Below, piece after piece: positions 46,195-57,459 of a DNA stretch of 64,000 nucleotides. Position 1 is the first letter of the stretch; each line of letters opens with the position of its first letter. Both the position numbers and the translations under genes were made by a program. Source of the DNA: Alisma plantago-aquatica. Taxonomy: Eukaryota; Streptophyta; Magnoliopsida; Alismatales; Alismataceae. The stretch lies in the NCBI GenBank assembly GCA_963693085.1, contig OY856412.1:349882957-349946956 (forward strand). The letters are read 5' to 3'. The notes beneath the pieces are model-generated. The model worked only from the letters and a program-made list of their open reading frames with translations. It did not search any database and was not told the DNA's origin.

Positions 46195-47905
46195 GATATT
46201 TTCACAACTCCTGTTTTTTAGCATTTAATAATCTTTTGATATTCACATAAAAAGGAATAATGTCCAAGAAGCTGGCAGTAATGACACGAGACAAAAAAAT
46301 ATTTATTTTCTCTTTTCAACAATTTTAAAATCCACAACTTTAGTGTTAGGTACATATGTAGTTCTAGTCTTCGAAGCATATGTCTTTTTGGTTTTTGACA
46401 TAAGTGATGATTTGTTCTTTGGCACATATCCTAAACCCCCTTCCTACTTGTTTAGAAGAACTATCTAAGATGTTATCAAGACTTTTGTTTCCTTGCATTA
46501 ATCTAGAAACTTGTTTTAGTAATTCAATATTTTAATATACTTTTTAGTTATATCTAAATCTAATTCAGCAAGATTTAAAGAGTAAAGTATCTCTTTATTT
46601 TACCAAAACATCATAATGTGAGTTGTTTGCATAAAATAGATTGAGTTTGATAATCATTTAGTTTAGTAAGCATATCAACATTTTCTTGAGAGAGAAGATT
46701 ATTGTTGTTTCAAAGAATAAGTAATTTAGCCTTATAGCTCTCAATAGATTCATTTAATACATTATTCGAAAGTCTTAAAGCATCATTTTTAGAACCATGA
46801 CTATTTATATTAACATTTAATTCATCAATTCTTTTGGCAAGTTTCTTTTTTTTGCCTCTCATGAGTTTCTTCTTCATCCATTATTTCCAAGAGACATTCT
46901 ACCTCACCCTCTTCGTTGCTTTCACCATCATCACTTGATTGATCCCATCCAGCCAAGTAAGATTTGTTTTTCTTTTTGAATGAGGACTTCTTGCCTTTCT
47001 TGTGTTTTGGGCATTCGAAAACCAAGTGGACTTCTTTCCACATTCAAAGAACCTAGAAGAAGAAAGAATACGAATAAGAAGGGACACTACGAGTTTTGCT
47101 AGATCAAAATCTCTTACATTTCTTACCATCTACAATCAGGGTGCTTTCATCATCTTCATCACTTGTGCCACTACTTTCTTGAATGATGTTTTTTGATGAC
47201 GCTTTGGTAGCAGCTTTGAAAGTATGATCCTTCCTTCTCTCCTTTTGTTGTTTGGCTTCCACTTTTTCTTCCTCCTCAAGGGTGAATTCATGTGTTTCCA
47301 AGTTCTGGATGAGGTGCTCCATCTTTAGTGTTGTAAGATCGTTAGCTTCCTCGATAGAAGTAATATTTGACTTGTATCTGGGAGGCAATGATCTAAGTAT
47401 CTTGGATACTTGATCTTCCGTGCTTATGTTCTTTCCCAAAGCACTTAGACTGTTTACAATATTACAAAATCTAGCATACATTTCTGTAATGCTTTCATTA
47501 GGTTGCATATAAAATAATTCAAACTTGTATTTTAGCATGCCAATTTTAGTGTTCTTCACTTATGTACTACCCTCATGAGTTATTGAGAGTTTATTTCATA
47601 TTTTATAAGTTGTTTCTAAATTAAATATATGATGAAATTCACTTATACATAAAGAATAATAAAGAATGTAAATGCCTTTGCATTTAGAGTTTCTTTATTT
47701 ACTATTTTTGGGTCCCATCGCTCATTTTTTGTGGTTGGGAGTGCATAGGGTCTAGATATAATTTTCCACATATCAAAGTTTATCCCTTGGAAGAAGAATT
47801 ACATCCTCCTCTTCCAATATGTGTAGTTGGATCTATCGAACACTGGTGGCTGACTCACATAAGCTCCTTCCATGTTGAGTTGTCCCAGTCTAATGTCCCC
47901 CATCT
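46195..47905 (-). pseudogene. Copia gag relic related to the young copia
   Basis: From about 47905 down, the minus strand reads MGDIRLGQLNMEGAYVSQPP and YTYWKRRM, then a stop. At 47559-47104 a longer open part has KIGMLKYKFELFYMQPNESI and SKILRSLPPRYKS. A Lys/acidic region at 47043-46825 contains KKGKKSSFKKK and the remains of the first knuckle. The second knuckle, CHYCQLLGHYSFLC, is near 46310-46265. Every block has a counterpart in the same order in the gag at 19049-20761, so the two belong to related lineages. Here KIL is preceded by Ser at the position where the young gag has a stop. The relic ends at about 46195 with no pol. Confidence 0.85.
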
Positions 47906-47935
47906 TCAAGACAGGTTAAGGCTCCTTGTAGCCCT

Positions 47936-47947
47936 ACTCTGATACCA
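47936..47947 (-). other. Primer-binding site of the minus-strand copia relic
   Basis: ACTCTGATACCA on plus (one change from GCTCTGATACCA), 31 bases upstream of the gag start in the minus direction. Confidence 0.8.
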
Positions 47948-47949
47948 AC

Positions 47950-49130
47950 TAAAAAGATCTACAGTGGGGGTCAATAGAGATTAATGATAATTTTAATCAA
48001 ATAAAATTTCCTTGCACAAAGTGTAGAAGAAATATAATGTAGAAATGACAACCAAAAAAGACACATATTTAGAGTGGTTGCCTCAAATGATGTCAATCTA
48101 CTACTTGATTGTTTCCAACTAGGATTTCTAAACCATGTATTTTATTCCTTTTATATACCGATACATAATATACAAAATTTACTGGTATCTCTTGTGGGAC
48201 AAGACAAACTCTCCTTTTGAGATCAAGGAAAATTACCACCTTCTTTGATGGGCCACTGGAAGGTCACCTCTCTAAACCTTTTCTTTGACGGACTTGGAAG
48301 AGTAGAGAACGACCTCTACTTTCATGGATGAGGAAGAGAACCTTTCTTCACCTCTTCTTTCATGGCCAATGAAATGGAACTAAGTTGAGAGGACTCCTTC
48401 TTGCAGGTTCATGGATAGCATTCACTCCAAGAGGTAGCCTAAGAATAATAGAACAACGAAGAAATAGATTAGAGAAAGAAAGTAACAAAGTAAGCCCACA
48501 AGATATACAATACAACCCTTATGGACAAGTGATGATGATCTACTCCAAAAAGGATTTAGGAAATATAGTATTAGGTGAAGAGGATACTATAACTGATCTA
48601 AGGTCATAGGCTAGAATAATAGCAACATGAATTATTGAACCTAAGATCTCTTGAGAAAGATGGCAAGTAGAAGTATGCTCTAGTATGTATCAAGTGTTGT
48701 TACAAAGTAATGTGTAAACCTATGTACAAAGTTTATGTCTAGGTGTCCTAAGACCACTCCCAGTTATAGGAAATATTTACAAGTGATTAGGGAACATGTG
48801 GGTAGTGTATAGGGCATTCTAGGTCGAGAAATAGCCATTAGGATTAAGTTAATGTAGTTGCAATGGCTAATTTGATCATTAACAAAAGAGTTTTCCAAAA
48901 CCTTTTTTGTTCGACAATATTATCAACCAGAGGACTCTCAAAAGACTTTTGGTTGACAAACTCATCAACTGGGAAAAGTTCTGGGTCAAATGACTCCAAC
49001 GAATTTGTGTCGGTCTATTTCCTTGGTCAACACAACACAATATATAGCTCTTCCTCGGTCGACAATATTTTTGATCGAGAAGGACTCTGCAAAGATTTAC
49101 AATGTACGTGAGGTCCCATTAATAACTCTT
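47950..49130 (-). mobile_element. Decayed 5' LTR of the minus-strand copia relic
   Basis: Starts two bases beyond the primer site with TAAAAAG, as the young LTR ends in ...TTTTTCA. At 48900-49090 it carries decayed TCGGTCGAC, GGTTGACAAACTCATCAACT and TCGGTCGACAATATTTTTGATCGAGA motifs. Their distance from the primer site is close to that in the young copia LTR. The far end is not recognisable. Confidence 0.6.
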
Positions 49131-49847
49131 ATGAAACCTATCAACCCTAAAGTATTAGGATATGGTTTTGGGTAGGTTTTGGAGGATCATCACTTGTCAT
49201 TACATCATTTCTATAAATTTGAACAAAAACACATGTGTACAATAAAATACATGATACAACTTGATCAACAAGCGTCAAAACATATAACATTTTAAGGTCT
49301 TTGTTGTTGTATCTTGACTTATTTCCTTGATCCCTGAAACACTTAATACATGTGATCCCTGAAACACTTAATACACATGTTACTAATAAAATTTGGGAAA
49401 TAATTGTACTATCAAAATATGAGTCTGTGACATATATCCAAAAATCCAATAGGTTCAACCAAGGTTGGTTGATCATTATAAACAACTGGATATCTGCCTA
49501 CAATATAGGAGGTTGGTGGAGCTTTAGGTTGTTGGGAGGTTATTCAAGCCCACCGGTCTTTAACCTTTTATTGAAGAACTCTTGACTCATGAACTTATAT
49601 AGGCACCCATCAATTCACTTTCTGGCATATATGGATAGTCCAGGCCCCATACAACTATTTCTTGAGCTATGCCAATTTCTTCCATTACGGCGGCCTTGAT
49701 TTCTTTATGACACAAGTCCATCTCCTAATCAAGGTTGTGTTCTGTCTTTGTTGCAACATGTTAGGATCCTATGTAGTGGCCTCTTTTGTGAGACTTGGGC
49801 CTCATGGCTTCTCCTTGAATGTCAAGGGTCTACTCTTCCATATGGTT
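49131..49847. other. No gene recognised; short direct repeat
   Basis: Contains a tandem copy of TGATCCCTGAAACACTTAATAC (49329-49379). The rest shows no motif. Confidence 0.5.
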
Positions 49848-50209
49848 TCCTTTTGCCTTGGTTTCAAGGTGTGGTACTTCATATTTCTCATTGGTGGGGT
49901 GTAATATTATATGGAAGGAAGAGCATTCACATGTTTCCTTCCTGTGGGATATCTTGCAGCACTACAGTATGATATGATATGAGGATCCAAATCTCTCACA
50001 CCATATATCCTCTCTTTGATTGAGAAGGGTTTGTTCTGCCTAATGGTTTGCTTATCCTTGCTTGCAAGGTATGCTGCTTCATATTTCTCCTTAGGGGTGT
50101 AATATTATGCACAAGAAAGAGCATTCATAGGTTTGCTTAATGTGGAGACATCCTGGGACACTCCATTATGTTATGATATGAGGATCCATATCTCTCACAC
50201 CACATATTA
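49848..50209. repeat. Diverged ~165-bp direct duplication
   Basis: 49848-50015 and 50044-50209 share GTACTTCATATTTCTC-like starts, GGGGTGTAATATTAT, AGAGCATTCA, GATATGAGGATCCA and ATCTCTCACACCA in the same order. The element type is unknown. Confidence 0.8.
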
Positions 50210-51974
50210 TGTGGCACAAACCAATTAATTTTTTTGGGAAACTAAAACAATGTTTAGCAAAAATCTAACAAGGAAAACAAATTCTGAAGAAAAAAGCTAA
50301 ATTTTTAAAAATTAACTAAGAAATAATAGTACGAACAGAATGAAAACTCAGTAGAAAGAGGAGTTATACAACAAAAATGGGTCTCAGTAGGCAAGTAAAA
50401 GAAAAAATAAAAAGTCCTAATTATCCCCAATTACAGTGGAAAAACTTGATGTGCTATCGTTAACACACAAAATACACCAAAGAGAAAAATCTTCTATGGA
50501 GTTTAACCTTAAAATACACTTGTATGGAAAAACTTGATGTGCTATCGTCAATTCACTTGTAAACAAATGAACTGGTGTAATACACACGAGGTAGCGTGTC
50601 AAGAGTTTATTTGAATTTGAAGTAATGGATAATATTTGAATCAAAATGTGGAGAATGATTAACCTCAAACAAGAAGGTAAATTGTTGATTTGAAATTTTT
50701 TGAATTAAAATACAAAATTGAAAGGAACAAAATCAAATTGCATGAATCGAAACTGAGTTATGAATAAAATTAAAAGTGAAGAGAACAAAAAGAATAAATA
50801 ATTAACCAATAAGAATTAATTTAGAATTTATGGAATTTTCAGAAGTCCGAGTTTCACCACAATGAACCCCATATTTGAATTAGCCACTTTTATTTCCTTT
50901 CTAAAGATTAGGACCATGGATATCTTTATTCTTCAGAATTAGATTACATGGACTAAACTATCCACTGTGTCATGGTCATAATCGTTATGTAGGTCCTCAT
51001 TCATCGTCCAATGTATTCCCATAATGGGTCTCTTTAATGAACACATGAGTTTTATCTGACGGTCTAATCCATAAGTCCAAGGTTATTTTGTCATGGATCA
51101 TAACTGTCATGGAGCATGAATAATCTAATCACATTCCATGTTGTCAAATGAATAAAAATACAACTTTTATATTTTGAAGGAGTTTACAAGTTGCTAAGAT
51201 ATGAAAATCATGGGGCCACTCCCCATTTCCTGAAAGGGGGGACTACTACTACATTATGAAGATGGACAAAGTTTAGAGTATGAAAATTTAAATCCAAGAT
51301 CCAAGAAGAGATGTTTTTGGAGCCCCTGCTTCTTTTATAGAGGGAAAGGAGGGGGAAGAACCCAAGATGAAAGGTTGTTGGAGGTGGCTCGAATGCCTGA
51401 TTTGGAGCAACAATCGGTCAGCTGGCATTAATCATTTTCATCAACCCAAAGTCATATTGGTCAAACTTTGACTACATTTATGACTTCTATATTTTGACAT
51501 TTGATTGGGTCTTGAATACAAGCAAGTTGTTTTGGGATGATGATTCGATAAACTATTTTTTAAATGTTTTCTTTGAACCGGCCATTTCATTTGTAGTAAT
51601 GAGATTTGCCAAATCTGAATTTGACTGGTTCTTTACTTGCATTCTTTCCTCCACACAAAAGTATATGACATTTACCAATTTTCCTTTATTCCTGGTCAAA
51701 GGGGTATTTTGACAATAATAATTGTTTCCCCAAATAGGAAATGGACAAATTTATTGAGTTTCCTTCCTTTAATTACACTGCTCATTACCTTCTTTGACTC
51801 ACTTTTTTGTAGATATCTATTTTTGAAATTCTGAATAGATTTTAGTCTTGTAAAAAGTTATAATGTAGACCAAAAATATGATTTTCTTGTAGAAAATAAA
51901 ATTCTCTTTTCAACACATATTTGCACATTAAGTTGGAGTTCATTTGCAAAAGATATAGCAATTTTGGCATAGGA
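50210..51974. other. No gene recognised, AT-rich
   Basis: A 24-base unit GGAAAAACTTGATGTGCTATCG is present twice (50438 and 50526). No protein or RNA gene seen. Confidence 0.5.
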
Positions 51975-51994
51975 TACACACACACACATATATG

Positions 51995-52035
<41 letters not shown>

Positions 52036-52053
52036 AAATACATATGCATATGC

Positions 52054-52123
<70 letters not shown>
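51975..52123. repeat. Compound CA/TA/TG/TA microsatellite
   Basis: (AC)n, (TA)n, (TG)n, then TGCATA steps and a long (TA)n. The (AC) and (TG) blocks can pair. The open frames through it in three frames are repeat artefacts. Confidence 0.95.
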
Positions 52124-52125
<2 letters not shown>

Positions 52126-52598
52126 TGTGGGAAATTGTGCAAAACATCTTCCAAGAGTATTTTTGAGAATATTTGAGCTTTGAAATAAACTGTCTATTTT
52201 CTTACAACATGCGTAATAAATCAAGTAAAAACACAAACTGAATATAAAAAAAGAAAAATTAAGATAATTAACTCCAAAACTGGAGTATAGTGACAAAATT
52301 CCCTTAAAGAGAGACATAAAGCATGTAAATAAAGTGGATATATATACGTTTATCATGTGCTTTGCACAAAATGTCCTCCAAATCTATACAAGGCATAATT
52401 GAGCCAGAATAGTCTGTAGTTCGAGTGTGGACCAATACTAGTACCAGAAAATGTAATTATTCATGGAAAGACTTGTGATACTAATGATGTGATGAGAAAA
52501 TATTTGCAATGATTTTATACTCAAACAAAAATGAAAAGAATTTAAGGAAAAAAGGCCTAGAGTGGTCTATAGTAGCACGTAGTGCTAGTTTTGTCGAT
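52124..52598. other. No gene recognised
   Basis: AT-rich. It would be the 5' leader/gag side of the minus-strand gypsy element whose primer site is at 52599-52615, but no protein motif is visible. Confidence 0.4.
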
Positions 52599-52615
52599 TC
52601 CCCGCAATGGTACCA
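52599..52615 (-). other. Gypsy primer-binding site (Athila/Tat type)
   Basis: On minus: TGGTACCATTGCGGGGA, close to the TGGCGCCGTTGCCGGGGA site of Athila/Tat elements, preceded by TTTTT as is usual there. Confidence 0.65.
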
Positions 52616-52626
52616 AAAATTTAACA

Positions 52627-54000
52627 TGCGTAGAACATGAGTGTAAAACACAAGTACAAAGAGGCCCAAGTTGTCAAACTCAGGGAATCATTCACCAAAT
52701 ACTACTATTGATTGAAACCTAATCAATTAAACCCAAAGAATGAGATGATTTATGATTGGTAAAATAAAGACAAAAAAATAAAAGTAGGATTATGAATGGT
52801 TGTCAACAAGATTTAATGGAGTTCCTATAAGTTGTGTTTTTACCATGGCTCATAATGCAATTGAATTCTCTTCATCTATAATTAATCACCTTAGTCTAAA
52901 GTGAAGACTCGTAACTTTTATAACCCACTCCCACAACATAATACACTACTAAGATTAAGCCAAACCCCAGTCCCGTAGTAGTTTGGGAACATAATCTAAG
53001 AAAATAGTAATTTCATATGGGTTATCCTCTCATAGATGTTATCCCTTCCCCAAAGCATGTTATTAGATATGTGAATTTATGACCTTTTAACTTTTAATCC
53101 CTCTCTTGAAGCAATTACAAGTACAGTACTTTGGTTATGTTAATCAAGCATATATGAATCATTTGTGAGATCATAAATTCAATTTTAGAATAAAGAAAAC
53201 ATCAAATAAGTTACACATAATTAGCTATGTGGATTTATGACATTTTAACTAATCCCTCTCTTGAATCATCTAATAAATTGAAATAATGCTCTAGGCTGCC
53301 CTTGGGACTTAAGGAAAAGAGGGGTTTAGCCAACATGTATGTCATAGATCACAGTAAGAAAATAAAGAGAAGTAAGGGATCAAAAAGGTGATAGTAAAAC
53401 TCCTAGAGATGTCAAATCGACTATCCGTTGTGATGAACACCACAATAATTAGCTTTCCAGCTACAAATATACCCTCTAGAAGTGCTTAGATTGTCTACAT
53501 GGCAGAAATTTCCTTCGTCTCAACTCCCTTAGGCTCGTCATCCAAAAAATATGTGATGATCCTCCTTCAACTTCCTTCCTTTGGTCAAAAGTGAGGCCTA
53601 ACCCTCACTTAATTTGTAGTCGTTAGATATGACTTAACTTTAGATCTGAATTAATTACACTGGCTTGGTACTACTGATAGGGTGTAACTAGCACCGAGTT
53701 AGTTGATCTTTTGCCTTCTAGCTCTACATCAGTACTACTAAAAAATATGTTGGTAACATCGAGTTGATTCTAGTGGGTGTTTGGATGCTGAAGTCAGCAC
53801 CAATGACACTACTGATAGTGGCGCCAAGATAGTTAAATTTCTTCTATAATGCTCTCTGGACCTTCAATTCATACCAATGAGTATATATCTTGGTCACATC
53901 AATTTGATGCTTTGTAGCATCGATGCTCATCTTCTTATCTTCTCTTGGGCATAAGGTATGGGTACCAATTACGAGGATATTGATGGCACTGAGTTAATCA
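52627..54000 (-). mobile_element. Minus-strand gypsy LTR with stem-loop motifs
   Basis: Begins, on the plus strand, just beyond the primer site. At 53660-53990 it carries GTACTACTGATA, CACTACTGATAGTGGCGCC and GGTACC motifs of the same kind as at 5160-5760 and 9120-9340. The upper boundary is not defined. It is probably an Athila-class LTR, perhaps of the same family as the element at 4468-9787. Confidence 0.5.
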
Positions 54001-54794
54001 GTAAGCACTCTTGTTTCCTAAAATAAGAGGAACAGTGGAAAAGTCCAAACAAAAGATAACAAAATCATTTATTTTTATAGAATAATAATTGATGCATAAG
54101 TAATTCACAGGATAATAAATGGAAAACATATCTGAATGAATATTCGATCTTAAAGAGTCAGAATATAGCCTATGAAAAGTGTCATAATATCAATGCATCA
54201 ATAGTCTTTGTATACACATGGATTGTGGTATTCCCATTATTTATTGTGACAACCAACTCTATAATAAACTATTTAAATACATCAAATTTTCATGCTTCAC
54301 AGTCCCTCACATTGTATTGGTTTTCACTTTATGAAGAGAAGCCTCAATAATTGTTGAAAAAGTAGTGTGAATGATTAGTTTTCAAAAACTATACAAATGA
54401 GTGGTAGGTTGATTTGTTCAATTTACAAAAATTAAGACTAGAATAGACAAGATAGTGGGAGGAATGTCCAATAATCATTAAAATAAACTTAACAACACTC
54501 TTTTGGAAGATTGCACTATTTTTAAGATTTCTACTAGAGAAACACGCTTCCAATGTGATATGTGGAAAGTATTTCCATCCTCTAGTTGAGATGAAGCATA
54601 AATAATGGTAAGTGATCAAGGATATAAACTTCCACATACTTCAAGTGAGAAAGCATCATCAATTCTAATCATAGTATTTAGAGAGATTGTAGTTTCTAAT
54701 GAATGAGGATATACATTTTTAAAGAGCATGCTAAGTTGGGGTATACATGCATTTGCACCAAAAGGACCTAAAACATGGCACAAATACATACTAC
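54001..54794. other. No gene recognised
   Basis: AT-rich sequence without protein motifs or clear repeats; it may include the start of the LTR at 52627. Confidence 0.4.
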
Positions 54795-55050
54795 TGTGAC
54801 GCCTGCCCATTTTATTAATCATAGATACTATATGCGGAAGCATCAATTATCATATGAAAATAGAACATGGGCAAACATCACATATCTGGAATACTGAAGC
54901 GTTAAAATAACCAGATAACTGAGTTCCAACAAAAGTGTAACATAAATAAATTGAAAGTTTTGGATATACAAATCCTAACAAGAACAAAAGAAAAAGAAAT
55001 CTCCAAGCTAGAAGGATCACCTAAGATAATGTCCCAGCAGTGATAGATAT
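54795..55050 (-). mobile_element. End of a gypsy LTR, cut by the Cassandra-like LTR
   Basis: TGTGACGCCTGCCC followed by ATTAATCATA and ATGCGGAAGC parallels the LARD LTR end (TGTGGCGACCG ... GATTAAC ... ATGCGGAAGCG). Read on minus, this is the U5 end of a related gypsy LTR. The rest of that LTR is not seen past 55050. Confidence 0.5.
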
Positions 55051-55341
55051 TGTAACATCCCAGGATTTGAGGCCTCGAATATAGTGATCTTATAAGGAAT
55101 GATTGGACTACCCATATCACCAAGGTGAACCTCCTCTTCCAAGAGCCCATCACTAAAGAACTACATAGTTAAGCGTGCTCAGCTTGGAGTAGTACTGGGA
55201 TGGGTGACCTGTCGAGAAGTTGATCCTGACATACGCGTGAGTGAGGACAAAGCGCTCAGTTAAGGCTAGTGGTGTTCTGTGGGGACAGTCATTGTTCTTG
55301 AAACACTACTAGAGCCTTGGGCTGTGGGCCCGGGTATTACA
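55051..55341 (+). mobile_element. Cassandra-like LTR containing a 5S rRNA relic
   Basis: A 291-bp segment from TGTAACATCC to GGGTATTACA, followed two bases later by a tRNA-Met primer site. The middle (55146-55220) aligns with plant 5S rRNA. Cassandra TRIM elements are the known plant retroelements with 5S-derived LTRs of about this length. A Cassandra element should have a second LTR within a few hundred bases; none is found. Instead the sequence runs into a gypsy-type interior. Confidence 0.85.
55146..55220 (+). ncRNA. 5S rRNA-derived segment with Pol III control elements
   Basis: CCCATCA, then AGTTAAGCGTGCT (box A region), GTAGTACTGGGAT (intermediate element) and GGGATGGGTGACC followed by GAGAAGT (box C region) are in 5S order and spacing. 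The 5' third of 5S rRNA is missing or unrecognisable and there is no tandem array, so it is a relic or borrowed promoter and not a ribosomal gene. Confidence 0.85.
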
Positions 55342-55343
55342 GA

Positions 55344-55355
55344 TGGTATCAGAGC
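55344..55355 (+). other. Primer-binding site after the Cassandra-like LTR
   Basis: TGGTATCAGAGC. The following leader (GAACAATAACTACACC, then GCCTCTAGGTTAGAACCTAG) is shared with 33031-33210. Confidence 0.9.
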
Positions 55356-57446
55356 CTGAACAATAACTACACCAAACATTGTTCACATGAAACACAAACT
55401 AAACTCACCTTACATCTCAACCCTAGAAATTTAATATAATGTCCTTTGTGAACTATGTTGATTTAGCCTCTAGGTTAGAACCTAGATGTTCTAGAACTAG
55501 GTGTAGACTTGTGTAAATTACCTCCCTAGACATGATTCACGACATGTGCTTAGGATGTCTACAAAAGTGTGCACCATGTTCTTGCTAGTTCTCTAGGTGC
55601 GATGATACTAGACTGCCTAATGAGTGTGGTAACTCATTTTGGTTTTTGGTTTTATTCGAATGGAGTATGGTGGTTTTTTGTCAAAAGTTTCAACATTGGA
55701 GAAAATCTATTTCAAGTACTAGTATATGTACCTATGAAAAATGTTACCACACCCAGATTGGCAATGAGTGTCCATGTAACCTAAGAGAAAGAGATGTAAC
55801 ATCAAGTCTAAATGAGAGAGTTTAGTTGTAGTATCTAGAGTTGTGTAGAGCCATGATAAATGTTAGGCTAATGAGTAGCCTAGATAACCTAAAGTGACAA
55901 TGATTATAATTTTAATGATGATTTTGATGTTGATAAGACTCGAGCGATTTGAGGAAGGTGATGTATGTCTAATGATATGAGATGAGTTTGATCATGGAAC
56001 CCTAGCTAAACCTAGCACCTTGTATGATACATATGACTTAGTTGATGTGTTAAACATAGCTAGTCAGTTGGCATGTTTGCTAGTACCTAGTCTTGTGCGT
56101 GTTGAGATATGATATGTGACATATAGTTTGAGACCAACATAGGCCTCAATCTCTTTACAAAGAAGGACCTATGGCATGGGACATATGAATAGGGTGACCT
56201 TTCGATATGAATCGACCCACCTCGGGAGAAGGTTAGAGTACCTAAACTCCAAAATATTTGAAATGTTGAAAAATATGAATGATGAAATACTTGATGGTAA
56301 GTCCCTAACTAGAATACTTCTAAGTATATGAGTTGAGCGACCTAGTGTGTGGTTTCCTTGAAAATGTTGAACCCTAGATGTTTTATGAAAATATCTAACC
56401 CTAGAGAAAGAGGCAATTGAAAGTTTGATGCTTTCTATATAGGTGAGGGAGATGTCCCAAGACCCTAAGATGATGTATATGATGTGTAATATCCATGATG
56501 AGCCTCATACTCGGGTTAGTATCTATATATAAAGGAATCTAGTGGTTATCCTTGCTTCTCAAAAGATGGGTAGAAATTTTTGTTACAGGTAGAAGGTTGT
56601 AGTTAACATGTCTTGTTGGACACATATGTCTTATCTTGAGTGGCTTGAGCTTGTGGAGATCTTTCTAGATATAAGTGAGAGAATTCAAAAATCTTGACGT
56701 TGATGGTAATGTTGTTCCTGGAATGATGCTTGATACATGAAATATCTCACTTATGTTTAAAAACTTGAATATGCATGATAAGCCACTCTCATAAGCTAGA
56801 CCTAATATGAAATTATACTATACATAAAATGTGTAGCTTTCAAATCATGAAATTAATATGATAATGTCATGAGATCTTAGCTTAGACAATCAGGGTAACA
56901 TGCCTAATCTTGTACCAAAAAAATGATTAATTGGATGTGTCGATGCTCTTGGGGTCATAACTTGAATAAGCATGATAAATAAATTGTCTAATTTTAGATT
57001 AAAAAAAGAATATAATTGATTAGATTTGATATAAATTTTGGGGAAAACAAAAACCATGCATGAAATTCAGAGTAAAGATGAGATACACACTCAATGATAG
57101 TCTCATTTGAAAGTCATGACTATGAACATGTTCGATTGAAGAATTGATAACATAGACTTCGATAATACACCTTGTTCTCATATGCAAATATGAAACAAAA
57201 AAAACCCTAATGTATGGATACTGGGCGATGGGAAAACCTCAATGCCATGATGATGTTATACTATGATGGAACCATAAGTAAATCTGTATATCATCAATAT
57301 AAATACACCCTTGATGATGATAGCCTAAGTCTGCATCCCATTGTGGGGAATGCCTTGACAAACATGGTTGAATACCAAGACCCGATGGATCCTGACTAGA
57401 CTCTTAACTATAATTGTCGATGAATTTCGAGGATGAAATTCTTTGT
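55356..57446 (+). other. Non-coding interior between the Cassandra-like LTR and gypsy 3' LTR
   Basis: About 2.1 kb with no coding motif. It ends in GAATTTCGAGGATGAAATTC (57422-57441), the block seen just before the polypurine tract of gypsy elements at 32897 and 62272. Confidence 0.65.
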
Positions 57447-57459
57447 AAAGAGGGAAGGA
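57447..57459 (+). other. Polypurine tract of the gypsy-type element
   Basis: AAAGAGGGAAGGA abuts TGTGACAACC, the start of the next LTR. Confidence 0.7.

Noticed and set aside
51842..52356. Overlapping minus-strand frames rich in Ile-Tyr and Thr-His repeats
   Set aside because: They are translations of the CA/TA/TG microsatellite; the repeat keeps several frames open at once.
55146..55220. Functional 5S rRNA gene
   Set aside because: Only the 3' two-thirds align, there are several mismatches, no T-run terminator follows, and it sits inside an LTR.
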